NCBI GenBank assembly: GCA_015061005.1
Contig: SUXJ01000006.1
Span: forward strand, 1-64,000
Length of the DNA stretch: 64,000 nt
DNA from: Bacteroidales bacterium
GTDB taxonomy: Bacteria; Bacteroidota; Bacteroidia; Bacteroidales; Muribaculaceae
Direction of reading: 5' to 3'
The notes under the pieces were generated by a model that worked only from the letters and a program-made list of their open reading frames with translations, did no database searches and had not been told where the DNA came from. A program made the position numbers and the translations under genes. Shown piece after piece: positions 1 to 9,112 of the stretch. Every line of letters begins with the position of its first letter. The stretch's first letter is position 1.

Positions 1-64
1 GTAATTCTTTCAATGTCCTTATGCTTTCTTTTTACCCGGGACCGTTGTCCCCCGAAAGCGAGTG

Positions 65-96
65 CAAAGTTACGCCGACTTTTTCATTTACGCAAA
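65..96 (-). promoter_or_regulatory. Bacteroides-type promoter for a gene left of the window
   Basis: On the minus strand a TTTG element (93-96) and a TAACTTTG element (65-72) are separated by exactly 20 nt. This matches the known -33/-7 promoter layout of Bacteroidota RpoD. Transcription would run leftward out of the window, so the first gene to the left is probably on the minus strand. The rest of 1-335 is AT-rich, and I see no gene in it. Confidence 0.7.
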
Positions 97-335
97 TTTT
101 TTTACTGCCACTTTTTTATATGTTGTATAACATATCCAACTCAACAACCCCTATATCAAAGACTTAAACCCAATTCATAATTTTTGAGTTTAACTTTTGT
201 TAACACTATGGAGGCGATTTTAGAACTCTCGTAGGGATTAAAAACAAAAAATGTTAATAATTTAAACCCCAATAGAACTTTTAAGTCAAAGAAAGCGTAA
301 GGAATTTATTAACCGATTAAAAACACAAATCAAAA

Positions 336-779
336 ATGAAAAAGATTATTACAGCACTGACCGCAGTGGTCTTGACTATGGGATTCTCCGCACAAGCACA
401 AAATGAACAGCAACAGAACCCTCAAATGCAAGAATGCTCTCTCAAGGAAGGCAAACAAACTCCTCGCGATTGCGCCTTTGAAGGTCTCAACCTGACAGAC
501 GCACAAAAGGAACAACTAAAAGCCGTTGCAAAAAAACGCGCGGAGTCTAAGAAAGATAAAACTGCGAAAAAAGAAGCACGCAAGGATGCCGCTCGCACAT
601 ATTTAGCGGAGATTAAAGCCATTCTGACTCCCGAACAATATGTTCAGTTCCTTGAAAACTCATTTGTCAACAAAGGCAAGGCCATGACACCTCGCAAAGC
701 TCATCGTCCGTCCCGTCAAGACCGTCCGATGCGCCAAGCTCCTGAACAGAAAGCCGACGTTTCACTCAACGGCAAATAA
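336..779 (+). CDS. small secreted LTxxQ-motif protein (Spy/CpxP-like)
   Basis: This 147-residue protein starts with a clear signal peptide (about residues 1-21, ending in AQA). The mature part is rich in Lys, Arg and Glu and carries two LTxxQ motifs, LTDAQ (53-57) and LTPEQ (97-101), separated by a helical Lys/Ala-rich stretch. That arrangement is typical of Spy/CpxP-type periplasmic proteins, which bind misfolded proteins or metals during envelope stress, and many short Bacteroidota proteins share it. The C-terminal 35 residues are basic and probably disordered. The gene stands alone, with a hairpin terminator just downstream. The family assignment rests only on the motifs, so a chaperone role is an inference. 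No clear TAnnTTTG box was found upstream. Confidence 0.75.
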   Translation: MKKIITALTAVVLTMGFSAQAQNEQQQNPQMQECSLKEGKQTPRDCAFEGLNLTDAQKEQLKAVAKKRAESKKDKTAKKEARKDAARTYLAEIKAILTPEQYVQFLENSFVNKGKAMTPRKAHRPSRQDRPMRQAPEQKADVSLNGK

Positions 780-841
780 GCATTACGCCTATCTATAAAA
801 CAACTCAATTTGCAGATGCGGCATTCTCTCACCCGCATCAA

Positions 842-875
842 AAAACCCGGAGCTCCTTTTATGGCTTCGGGTTTT
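842..875. terminator. bidirectional terminator between convergent genes
   Basis: AAAACCCG and CGGGTTTT, with an inner AGC/GCT pairing, form a hairpin with A and T tracts on either side. It lies between the end of the LTxxQ gene and the end of the MurF-like gene, so it can serve both strands. Confidence 0.75.
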
Positions 876-882
876 ATTCTGC

Positions 883-2457
883 TTACTTAAAGGTATCCGG
901 CAGGTCGTTTTCATACAACACGGTGTCGCCCGACCTCGCAATACGCGTCAAGATGCCTTGAGCTTGCGTGAAGGTATCGACCACATGAACTTCGACCCCA
1001 TCGGGGCTTCCAAGACCGCGAAGAATTGCCTCGCGATTATACTGACCGACAATAATTGCCACATCTGCACTGCCGGCAATCTTCTCACCGAACTCGACAT
1101 TAAGGCGTTCCTGTTCATCACCAAGTTCAATCATGCCCGGAGTAATCACAATACGCTTTCCCGAGGTCATCGACGCAAGGACATCAAGTGCCATTGACGA
1201 CCCCGTGGGGTTAGAATTGAACGCATCATCAATTATAGTGAGCCCTCCGGGAGTTCGCTTCACACTCAGGCGATGCTCCACTTGCTGAATTTGCTCAACA
1301 GCATACGCAATATGGCGTTTATCAACGTCAAGGTGTAACGCCACGATAACGGCAGCGACGAGATTGCTCACATTGCACTCTCCCACCAAACGAGTATGTA
1401 GCGTCAACTCCCCATCGGGAGTTAGGATAGTAAACTCCGTTCCGGAAGCGCTGTAACGAATGTTGCTCACCGAAAACGCCACTTGCGGCCGAGTCTCGAT
1501 GCCGTAACGCACCACTGAGACATTCTCCACCTGACGATTTGCCACATATTCAAAATCATCGTTCAAAACCGCCAATCCATCCGACGGGAGCGCATCAATC
1601 AATTCAAATTTGGTACGCTGAACATTATCGATGGTCTTGAAAGACTCCAAATGCTGAGGGCCAACGGCCGTAACAATGCCGATTGTCGGGTGCACTAAAT
1701 CGCAAATTTCTTTAATATCACCAACTTGTTTCGCACCCATTTCGCATATAAATACGCGATCAAACGGCTTGAGATACTCACGAATAGTCCTGACAACGCC
1801 AAGGGTGGTATTGAAACTTCCGGGAGTCATACATACCGAATATTTTTCGGAGAGTATGCGCTCCAAATAGTGCTTGGTCGATGTCTTGCCATACGACCCC
1901 GTGATTCCGATAATCTTCAAATCCGGCATGGAGCGCAAAATTCTTGCCGCATCGTTAATATAGCCTTGGTTGATTCGTTTCTCCACCGGCTTCAGACACC
2001 AAAGGGCAGCCTGAGCAAAAGCCGGAGATGCAATCCAAGCAAAAAGCATCACAACAATGGGAGTCAACCATCCGGTATACAAAACGCATGCCACAGCTTC
2101 TACAATCATTACCTCAAAAAGCATCACGGTAAACAAGCGCTTCACTCGCGCAGTCCACACCACCGGATGCTTATACGTCTTTTGCAACTGCCACTGACGC
2201 AGCAACATCCACAAAAAGAACACTCCGAGCACCGGGAGCGACACAATAGTCGGCACTCCGGGCACCAATGATGCCAACGCGAGCAACATCGCACACATTT
2301 TGGGCATAGAGGTCGTTTCGCCGGAAGTTGACAAGTAACGGTTATAGCGGTCACTCCGATATGAGTTTTGCTGCACCATCATTAAAGTACGCGCAAACTC
2401 CGAAGCCACGGACAAGGCGGCTATCACTACTATCAAAATATTAATAGCAAGTATCAT
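883..2457 (-). CDS. membrane-anchored MurF-like Mur ligase
   Basis: This 524-residue protein has several hydrophobic segments in its first 155 residues, followed by a full Mur ligase fold. The ATP-binding loop GITGSYGKTST lies at about 184-194. The central domain carries the CEMGA stretch typical of MurF-type enzymes, and the C-terminal domain has HRL and DDAFNSNP motifs. Mur ligases join an amino acid or peptide to a nucleotide-linked substrate using ATP. The N-terminal membrane part is not found in classical MurF, and a normal murF would be expected in a cell-wall cluster elsewhere. The substrate is therefore open. The gene starts inside the stop of the alpha/beta hydrolase gene (TGATG), so the two are probably co-translated. 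Many databases would simply call it UDP-MurNAc-tripeptide D-Ala-D-Ala ligase. Confidence 0.75.
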   Translation of the reverse strand: MILAINILIVVIAALSVASEFARTLMMVQQNSYRSDRYNRYLSTSGETTSMPKMCAMLLALASLVPGVPTIVSLPVLGVFFLWMLLRQWQLQKTYKHPVVWTARVKRLFTVMLFEVMIVEAVACVLYTGWLTPIVVMLFAWIASPAFAQAALWCLKPVEKRINQGYINDAARILRSMPDLKIIGITGSYGKTSTKHYLERILSEKYSVCMTPGSFNTTLGVVRTIREYLKPFDRVFICEMGAKQVGDIKEICDLVHPTIGIVTAVGPQHLESFKTIDNVQRTKFELIDALPSDGLAVLNDDFEYVANRQVENVSVVRYGIETRPQVAFSVSNIRYSASGTEFTILTPDGELTLHTRLVGECNVSNLVAAVIVALHLDVDKRHIAYAVEQIQQVEHRLSVKRTPGGLTIIDDAFNSNPTGSSMALDVLASMTSGKRIVITPGMIELGDEQERLNVEFGEKIAGSADVAIIVGQYNREAILRGLGSPDGVEVHVVDTFTQAQGILTRIARSGDTVLYENDLPDTFK

Positions 2458-3230
2458 CAGGATTTTAAAAAAGAATCAAATACTGCAGCAAACTGCACGG
2501 GATTATCAAGAAAACTATAATGACCACAACCCGGAAAACTAACCAAAGCCGCTCCGGGAATAAGGCGTTCCATCACCTTTGCATCAGCAAGAGGTGTCGC
2601 AGTATCATTCTCACCCCATATCAACAATGTCGGAGCTTTTATCTGCGGCATCACATGCTTCAAGTCTTCATTCACTACCTTACTCAAGATTTGGCGCATA
2701 CGCGGCGAAGCTCCGGCATAGTCACTCGACCCCACTTTGCTTCTCAAGGCATTGAGCCTCTCTTCCGCCTTTTCGCGACCCAAAAGCAGACGCAGTAAAT
2801 GCTTTTTCAATTTAAACGAATAGACTTTGATATAATACTTCATAGAGCGTCTCGGCTTAACTCCGGCAGCATCGACAAGCACCAATTTACCAACAGGATT
2901 CCGCGAAGCAAACAAGATTCCTACTCTTCCGCCAAACGAATGACCGAGAATCAACGCATCGTCACCAACAGCTTCGCGACGCATCAATTCCTCAAAGGCA
3001 CACGTATATTCTTCCACCCCCCATACGCAGGGCGGCTCGGTAGAATCTCCAAACCCCGGGAAGTCCACATTTATTACCGGCCTACCGGCAGCCTTAGCAA
3101 TTGCTTCGATGGAAGCAAGAGTGGAACGATTGCAACCCCAGCCGTGGAGCAACACAACCGCAGCCCCCTCGCCCTCCGTGCGAGAATAAGCGAAATCGAC
3201 TCCGTTAATACGCTCTACTCTCATACTCAC
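2457..3230 (-). CDS. alpha/beta hydrolase
   Basis: This 257-residue cytoplasmic alpha/beta hydrolase has an HG oxyanion motif (29-30). Its nucleophile elbow is GHSFG (Ser98). An acid lies in GEND (Asp209) and a catalytic His in GCGHY (His237), so the triad is complete. The substrate cannot be told. The coding frame opens with GTG at 3230, which overlaps the stop of the MFS gene by 4 nt (GTGA). An ATG two codons inside (3224) is an alternative start. The gene sits between an MFS transporter and a MurF-like ligase, with overlaps on both sides. That suggests the three proteins work in one pathway, perhaps one that trims or recycles an envelope-derived compound. Confidence 0.8.
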   Translation of the reverse strand: MSMRVERINGVDFAYSRTEGEGAAVVLLHGWGCNRSTLASIEAIAKAAGRPVINVDFPGFGDSTEPPCVWGVEEYTCAFEELMRREAVGDDALILGHSFGGRVGILFASRNPVGKLVLVDAAGVKPRRSMKYYIKVYSFKLKKHLLRLLLGREKAEERLNALRSKVGSSDYAGASPRMRQILSKVVNEDLKHVMPQIKAPTLLIWGENDTATPLADAKVMERLIPGAALVSFPGCGHYSFLDNPVQFAAVFDSFLKS

Positions 3231-4861
3231 TCAGCCTTAGCCTTGATGTTCGGTTCTTCAAGCCCGAGATGCTGTTTGCGGTCAATAACTTTGAGATACA
3301 AACCGATAAATAGTGCCGCAACTCCAAGGCAGGCAAGCATTACCAACGCCCATGTGTAGTCATAGCTTGTAGCGTCTTCAACTCCCGGGTTCGTTTTATC
3401 AAGCACTTTGCCTATCAACAAGGGGAAGAGCCACAATCCGATATTTTGAATCCAGAAAATAAGCGCGTATGCCGAACCTATGATTTTCTGATCAACGAGT
3501 TTGGGCACACTCGGCCACAACGATGCCGGAACGAGAGAGAACGATGCACCAAGCACCAGAATCGTCACATATGCAACGATAACACCGCCAATTGCACTAC
3601 CCTTCACTGCTGGAAGCACAAACGCAAAAGTTAAGTGACACGCAATCAACAACACAGAACCGAAAACAAGCATCGTGGCCGCCTTGCCTTTATGGTCGAT
3701 ATACTTACCGAGTATCGGAGTGATACCCACTGCCAAAAGCGGGAACACCGCAAAAATTGCCGAGGCCTCTTGCTGCATATAACCCATCCAGCAATAACCA
3801 ACGAGTGCCACCGCTGCAAGAGCGAGCAATGCGGGTTTCAGAGCCTTGTCCTTTGTGAAGTTGCTGACAAACGCAGCTGCGGCACAAAGGAGCATCACTC
3901 CATATTGTATATAGGTCGCCAAATCACTTGCCCAGAAGGACCCGTCAGCCGGCTCTACCAAGGTCAAATTACACTGCAACATATTAACGGCATACTTCTG
4001 GAATGGGAAAATTGCCGAGTAATACAACACGCACAGCAACGATACGAGCCAAAAGCCCTGAGAACGAAGAATCTGACCAATATCCGAGATGCGGAAGGGG
4101 TCATCTTTTTCTTCCGCAGCATTCGTTTGACTGTCAAGCTTGCGATCCATGAAGAAGTAAACAATAAACATTATCATGGCAATCATCAGCATCACCACGC
4201 CAAACGCAACCGAACTGCTCACCTTGGGGGTTCCGGTAATATCGGCAAACAACGGCGAAAAAATCATACATGTGGCCACGCCCAAACGCGCCAATGCCAT
4301 TTCCGAGCCCATTGCCAATGCCATTTCACGTCCTTGGAACCACTTCACAATACCGCGACTCACCATAATGCCGGCCATTTCAACTCCACAACCGAAAATC
4401 ATAAATCCGATTGCCGAAAATTTAGCCGATGCCGGCATTCCTTCATAAAATGGCGAAACTCCGAGCTCATCAAACCCCGGAATATAATTCAGATTATTAG
4501 TGAACCATTCATGCAATCCCGATACTGCAAAAGTATCAGTCGTAGCATACCAGTTAATAGTCGCCCCGATCAGCATCACCGCTCCGGAAAGCAGCGCAGT
4601 GAAGCGCACCCCCATCTTGTCGAGTATAATTCCGGCAAAGATAAGGAAGAAAATAAACACGTTGAGAAACGTTTCGGCACCTTGCATCGTGCCAAATGCA
4701 GTGTTATCCCATCCCAATTCTTGCTGCACGAGATTTTTGATGGGCGACATCACGTCCATGAAAATGTAAGAGCAGAACATGCCCAACGCCAAGAGCAACA
4801 AGGCAGTCCAACGCGCCCATGCCTTATCGGCGAGTGTGGCGACAATAGTTTTGTTTGTCAT
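3227..4861 (-). CDS. major facilitator superfamily transporter
   Basis: This 544-residue protein has about 12 hydrophobic segments. A typical MFS loop (AGIILDKMGVRF, following TM2) contains the D-x-x-G-x-R signature, and a long polar loop of about 30 residues lies mid-protein. Bacteroidota members of this type are annotated only as MFS transporters, and the substrate is unknown. It is the first gene of a leftward three-gene operon. Its promoter region is shared with the divergent AI-2E permease gene. Large open frames on the opposite strand are shadows of this gene. Confidence 0.8.
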   Translation of the reverse strand: MTNKTIVATLADKAWARWTALLLLALGMFCSYIFMDVMSPIKNLVQQELGWDNTAFGTMQGAETFLNVFIFFLIFAGIILDKMGVRFTALLSGAVMLIGATINWYATTDTFAVSGLHEWFTNNLNYIPGFDELGVSPFYEGMPASAKFSAIGFMIFGCGVEMAGIMVSRGIVKWFQGREMALAMGSEMALARLGVATCMIFSPLFADITGTPKVSSSVAFGVVMLMIAMIMFIVYFFMDRKLDSQTNAAEEKDDPFRISDIGQILRSQGFWLVSLLCVLYYSAIFPFQKYAVNMLQCNLTLVEPADGSFWASDLATYIQYGVMLLCAAAAFVSNFTKDKALKPALLALAAVALVGYCWMGYMQQEASAIFAVFPLLAVGITPILGKYIDHKGKAATMLVFGSVLLIACHLTFAFVLPAVKGSAIGGVIVAYVTILVLGASFSLVPASLWPSVPKLVDQKIIGSAYALIFWIQNIGLWLFPLLIGKVLDKTNPGVEDATSYDYTWALVMLACLGVAALFIGLYLKVIDRKQHLGLEEPNIKAKAE

Positions 4862-4884
4862 GATAAAATGATTGGATTTTTACA

Positions 4885-4904
4885 TAATTTTGCCGACAAA
4901 ATTA
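4885..4904. promoter_or_regulatory. overlapping divergent -7 boxes in a palindrome
   Basis: TAATTTTG on the plus strand (4885-4892) and the same octamer on the minus strand (4897-4904) form a perfect 8-bp inverted repeat with a CCGA centre. Each matches the TAnnTTTG -7 consensus. One would drive the AI-2E permease gene and the other the MFS operon. No convincing TTTG -33 element was found at 20 nt for either. Confidence 0.5.
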
Positions 4905-4955
4905 CGCAAAATTCCGCTAAATTCCGTAATTTCGCCAACAATATCATAGAAAACA

Positions 4956-6083
4956 ATGAAAGAAAGAACATTCGGACAGAAAGTCTACACGTTTGACCGC
5001 GTAATTCGCATGACGCTCGGAGCCATAACCTTCGGCGCTATAATTGCACTTATCTACATACTGCGCAATGTGTTATTACCATTCGGTGTAGCCGTAGTGA
5101 TTGCCTACTTATTAGAACCGATTGTGCAGTTCATTCGACAACGACTCAAATTGAAAGGACGGGGCGTTGCCGTATTTCTCACTCTGGCCGGAGCAACCTT
5201 GGCGCTGTGTCTGCTTGCATGGCTACTCGTTCCGTCAATAGTTGAAGAAATGCATCAAGTTGGCAAACTAATATCGGTTTATCTTTCATCTGAACAAAAT
5301 GTTCCGTTCATCCACAATGATGTTCACCTCTTTATTAAAGAAAACCTAAGCCTCGACAAGATTGGAGCCTTGCTGACAAACATAGACATATCCAATGCCA
5401 CAGGCCATGTGATGAGCCTCGTAAATAGCAGCATCGGACTTATTATAAGCATCTGCAATTGGCTCCTCACCTTCCTGTATATCATTTTCATCATGCTCGA
5501 CTATGAACGACTTAACCGAGGCCTGCGCGCAATGGTTCCTCAGTCCATGCGCCACGTTGCATTCACCATCGGGCGTGATGTCAAGGACTCCATGAACCGA
5601 TACTTTCGCGGTCAAGCCCTGATTGCATGTTGCGTAGGTATTCTGTTCTCCATCGGCTTTCTCATTATTGATTTACCATTGGCAATCGTTTTGGGAATAA
5701 TTATCGGCATATTGAATTTAGTACCATACCTTCAAGCGATTTCTATTCCGTTCACCGGGCTGCTCTGCTTGGTCTACAGCATGGAAAGTTCAGTGAATTT
5801 TTGGGAAATATCGCTCGAAGCTGTTGCAGTCTATATCATCGTACAAACCATACAAGACTTGGTGCTCACGCCTCACATTATGGGCAAAGCTATGAATCTC
5901 AACCCGGCCATCATCCTCCTTTCGCTATCGATTTGGGGAACTTTGTTGGGCTTGCTCGGCATGATTATTGCGCTGCCCATGACCACCCTGTTGCTCAGCT
6001 ATTATGAGCGCTACGTGATTCGCCGGACAAAAGAGTCCCCTCAAAGGAAACCGTCGCAAACCGTCGCAAACAAGCAAGAATGA
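4956..6083 (+). CDS. AI-2E family (PerM-like) membrane transporter
   Basis: This 375-residue inner-membrane protein has two N-terminal transmembrane helices, a soluble helical stretch (about 90-155) and five to six further helices. The C-terminal conserved region includes LNLVPYLQA, the QTIQDLVLTPHIMG segment and WGTLLGLLGM. These are family hallmarks of the AI-2E/PerM exporters, which are linked to autoinducer-2 release or to Na+/H+ exchange depending on the member. The substrate here is not known. The stop overlaps the start of the glycosyltransferase gene (ATGA). Confidence 0.85.
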   Translation: MKERTFGQKVYTFDRVIRMTLGAITFGAIIALIYILRNVLLPFGVAVVIAYLLEPIVQFIRQRLKLKGRGVAVFLTLAGATLALCLLAWLLVPSIVEEMHQVGKLISVYLSSEQNVPFIHNDVHLFIKENLSLDKIGALLTNIDISNATGHVMSLVNSSIGLIISICNWLLTFLYIIFIMLDYERLNRGLRAMVPQSMRHVAFTIGRDVKDSMNRYFRGQALIACCVGILFSIGFLIIDLPLAIVLGIIIGILNLVPYLQAISIPFTGLLCLVYSMESSVNFWEISLEAVAVYIIVQTIQDLVLTPHIMGKAMNLNPAIILLSLSIWGTLLGLLGMIIALPMTTLLLSYYERYVIRRTKESPQRKPSQTVANKQE

Positions 6084-7081
6084 ACGTCGCCATCGTATTA
6101 AACAACATTCTGCCGGCACAGACCTACGGAGGTACCGAGCGCGTAATTTGGGGTTTGGCTAAAGCCCTCAGCACTATGGGACATAAAGTCAGCCTGATTT
6201 GCGGCAAGGGCTCCCGAGTGCCGTTTGCTCAGGTCATTGAACGAGACCCGTCATTACCCTTGGAACGCCAAATACCGGCCGATGCCGACGTTGTTCACTT
6301 TCAAGAAGACGCCCCCGACAACTTTCAAAAACCATATATCATTACCTGTCATGGCAACCGCATAGCCTTAGCCGAACGCCAACGGTCCATGAGCGTTTAC
6401 GTCAGTCGCAACCATGCCGAACGCCACGGCTGTTCGGCTTTTGTTCATAACGGATTAGACTGGAGCGCGTATCCCTCCCCGGCAGAATTACCGCCAATGC
6501 GCTCTCGACGCGGATTTCACTTCTTGGGCAAGGCGGCATGGAGAGCAAAAAACGTCAAAGGGGCAATCAACGTTGCCCTCAAAGCCTCAGATGAAACTAT
6601 CAGATTGAGAGTGCTTGGAGGCGACCGACTATGCCTGAAAATGGGCTTCCGTCTGACGTTGTCGCCTCGAATCAGATTTCATGGCATGGTAACAGATACC
6701 GAAAAAGCCCGAATAATCCTCAATTCACGCGGCCTGATTTTTCCCATTCGTTGGCATGAACCTTTCGGCTTGGCAGTCACCGAGAGTCTCTACTTGGGAG
6801 CTCCCGTATTTGCAACCCCCTATGGTTCAATGCCCGAGCTGATTACCCCTGAAGTCGGATTCATGTGTGCAGATTCCAACGCAATGGCTGCCCACATCAG
6901 AGAATGCGGCGGAGACTATTCCCCCTCGGTATGCCACGAATATGCGGCTACTCTGTTCAGCGCGGAGGCAATGGCGCGCAACTATCTCAAACTTTACGAA
7001 CAAGCAGCCAATGGCCTGCCTTTGAATACTATGATGACTCCGCCGGAAGCCGACCCTATGGCTCGACTCCCATGGCAATAA
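6080..7081 (+). CDS. GT4-type glycosyltransferase
   Basis: This 333-residue GT-B fold protein has the N-terminal motif GGTERV (17-22) and the C-terminal donor-binding signature HEPFGLAVTE (226-235), the E-x7-E of GT4 retaining enzymes. GT4 enzymes transfer a sugar from a nucleotide sugar to a glycan or small acceptor. Neither sugar nor acceptor can be read from the sequence. It is slightly shorter than average (350-400) but the fold appears complete. It is translationally coupled to the upstream AI-2E permease by an ATGA overlap, an uncommon pairing. Confidence 0.85.
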   Translation: MNVAIVLNNILPAQTYGGTERVIWGLAKALSTMGHKVSLICGKGSRVPFAQVIERDPSLPLERQIPADADVVHFQEDAPDNFQKPYIITCHGNRIALAERQRSMSVYVSRNHAERHGCSAFVHNGLDWSAYPSPAELPPMRSRRGFHFLGKAAWRAKNVKGAINVALKASDETIRLRVLGGDRLCLKMGFRLTLSPRIRFHGMVTDTEKARIILNSRGLIFPIRWHEPFGLAVTESLYLGAPVFATPYGSMPELITPEVGFMCADSNAMAAHIRECGGDYSPSVCHEYAATLFSAEAMARNYLKLYEQAANGLPLNTMMTPPEADPMARLPWQ

Positions 7082-7101
7082 CCTCAATCATCCAAAACTG
7101 A

Positions 7102-7212
7102 AGCCGCATAACTGAAACTCAACACTCCGATTTGCGGTGTGCGAGCTGCAGTTACGCGGCTCCCGTTTTGGAAGAGTGCAAGCTCTTGTGAGTAGCGGGA
7201 GCGACACTCCCG
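7102..7212. repeat. intergenic inverted repeats between convergent genes
   Basis: GCCGCATAACTG (7102-7113) faces CAGTTACGCGGC (7149-7160) with one mismatch. A second hairpin, CGGGAG/CTCCCG, lies at 7196-7212. The segment sits between the glycosyltransferase and the yhcG remnant and may hold terminators, but there is no long T run. Confidence 0.4.
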
Positions 7213-7217
7213 ATTGA

Positions 7218-8286
7218 TTATTCTTCGGAAGAGCCATTTCCTTGCTGCAATCTGAATATTTCTTTTTGCAATTCTATCTCTTCTTTCAATTGGTCAATTG
7301 ACGGCAGATAAGTTAAATAGCGCGCTTGAAATAGTCTCTCATTATCGTGTAGCACCGAGTAACGAGCCATATCCTCACTCGTCTCAGAACAAAGAATCAG
7401 CCCGATAGTCGGATTATCGCCCTCTGTGCGTTTAAGGCTATCGTACATTCTAACATACATATCCATTTGCCCGACATCTTGATGAGTAATTCTTGATGCT
7501 TTAAGGTCTATCAACAAGAAGCATTTGAGAATATAATTGTAGAATACCAAATCGATGAAATAATCGCCGACATCAGTTTTAATGTGTTGCTGTCGAGCAA
7601 CAAAAGCATAGCCCTTACCTAATTCCATCACGAACTTTTGGATATGCGAGATGATAGACGACTCCAACTTGGTTTCGGAAAAGTCGGAGTTTGGCGACAA
7701 TCCCAAGAACTCTGCTACAACAGGATTCTTGATGAACTCCAATTTATCTTGTTGATATGGAGCCGTAATTTGTTCCATTTCGTCTTTTACCACTTGCTTG
7801 TTCTGCGATTGCAACAAACGATAGTAGTATTGTGAAGCAATATTCCTATCAAGTGTTCTTGCACTCCACACCTCATTTATTGACTCGTTAAGATACCAAT
7901 CTCTGGCATTTTTATCGGCTACCCTTAACAGATTGCGATAATGAGTCCATGACAAGATTTGGGATTTTCCACTCACTGCGCGGAAAATCTCGGGGAAGAA
8001 CTTATAGAACTGAACAAACTGATAGAGATTACTCTTTGTAAATCCTTTACCATAAAGATTAGTAAGGTAGTCGGCAAGTCGTTTGATAATTTCCTTGCCA
8101 TACTCGGCCGATTCTCCCCCTGCAATTCTTCATCAGAAATATGCTTACCCAGCAACCAGTTACGCTGTACCATAGCCACATTCACGGCTTGATACGCGTA
8201 ATTTCGCGTCTGCTCAACGATATTCTGTGCTTCCTTAAAATATCACCGGCATCACCGACCTTTAGTCTATCAATATCCTGTTTCAT
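7218..8286 (-). pseudogene. yhcG: yhcG-like PDDEXK nuclease (DUF1016), two frameshifts
   Basis: Reading the minus strand in three frames rebuilds one protein of about 356 residues. It begins MKQDIDRLKVGDAGDIL, shifts frame near 8235-8240, continues EAQNIVEQTRNYAYQAVNV, and shifts again near 8106-8110. It then runs AEYGKEIIKRLADYL to the end at 7218. Each shift equals one missing base, the first in a T/A run and the second in a GGCC run. The C-terminal part (7218-7976) keeps the nuclease core, with the Asp in DYFIDLVFYN and the D-x-K of LLIDLK. YhcG proteins are PDDEXK nucleases often found near restriction-modification and other defence genes. As read, the product is broken into three pieces. 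Either the gene is decaying or the two homopolymer sites are sequencing errors. A TATCTTTG box lies only 4 nt before the start codon. Confidence 0.8.
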
Positions 8287-8290
8287 GTTG

Positions 8291-8298
8291 CAAAGATA
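8291..8298 (-). promoter_or_regulatory. -7 box of the yhcG remnant
   Basis: TATCTTTG on the minus strand ends 4 nt before the ATG at 8286. In Bacteroidota the transcript starts a few bases after this box, so the mRNA would have almost no leader. No -33 TTTG at 20 nt was found. Confidence 0.5.
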
Positions 8299-8484
8299 CT
8301 GCTTTTTATCAAAATGGAATTAAAACTGATAAAATCATTACAAGAATGGGCCATGTAATCCCTTCCCCCAAAAAATGAATCTCAACCGCATTAATTCAGC
8401 GATTGAGACCCACTTTTTACACTTTTAGTCTTTTATCGACCATCTATACATTATTGATGCCCAAAAGATCTCCTCATAAGCGCC

Positions 8485-9108
8485 CTAATATGCATATCGT
8501 TCATACCGCCTTTCCAATGCATCATATGCCAAGTCCTCCATGCCTGTACCAACAACAAAAAACAATATACCTACCACAAAACTTTTTACCCCGCATAGCA
8601 AAGTGCTACGGGAAAAATTTTGCGCGCTTTCTATATCTCCATTCATCCATTCCTTCTTTACCCGAACTGCACTATAAATGGAAGCTATAGCACAAAGCCA
8701 ATAAATCACGTATGGTATGATGTAAATATGCGGAAGTTTGCTATACTCGAAATATCTTTCATAATGATATACAGCAAAACAACCATCAAAAGCGGCAAAC
8801 AAAATTTCCAATGCAATACAAACGAAGCCTATCCATATGTAAGAAGGAGGTTTATTGCCAATGGATATAGATGATAATGGTGGTGGCGTCGGCGTTATCG
8901 GAGGAACTATATGGCTTGCCGAAACTTCCGGCGGTACTGGTTTTGACGGAATGCGAGTGAAAATCACAGGAACTTCTGCCGCGGGTTGCCACGTTGCCAT
9001 ACCCGGCAGCCACACCAATGTATCGACTTTAATGATATGATTTTCTATATCATCAAATTCAATAGGACCTATTTTCGCCCCTTTGGTGTCAATGTAATAA
9101 AAATCCAT
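8485..9108 (-). CDS. GYF_2-domain membrane protein, dispanin-like with insertion
   Basis: The protein has 207 residues. Residues 1-48 form a GYF_2 (DUF4339) domain with FYYIDTKGAKIGP and the VWLPGMATWQPA core. A Pro-rich linker follows (about 53-78), then four hydrophobic stretches. The last part (AIASIYSAVRVKKEW, then GD, then two helices) lines up with the CD225/dispanin region of the neighbour at 9451-9930. An extra 45 residues with another hydrophobic segment are inserted after the first helix. Dispanins are small two-helix membrane proteins, and GYF_2 is thought to bind proline-rich peptides. Function in bacteria is unknown. The chosen start is the ATG at 9108. A GTG directly before it (9111) is also possible. 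It is the last gene of a three-gene cluster, 4 nt after the previous stop. Confidence 0.7.
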   Translation of the reverse strand: MDFYYIDTKGAKIGPIEFDDIENHIIKVDTLVWLPGMATWQPAAEVPVIFTRIPSKPVPPEVSASHIVPPITPTPPPLSSISIGNKPPSYIWIGFVCIALEILFAAFDGCFAVYHYERYFEYSKLPHIYIIPYVIYWLCAIASIYSAVRVKKEWMNGDIESAQNFSRSTLLCGVKSFVVGILFFVVGTGMEDLAYDALERRYERYAY

Positions 9109-9112
9109 CACA

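Noticed and set aside
3635-4996. 453-codon open frame on the plus strand
   Set aside because: It is antisense to the MFS transporter gene, rich in His, Arg and Asn as expected of a shadow frame, and has no family features.
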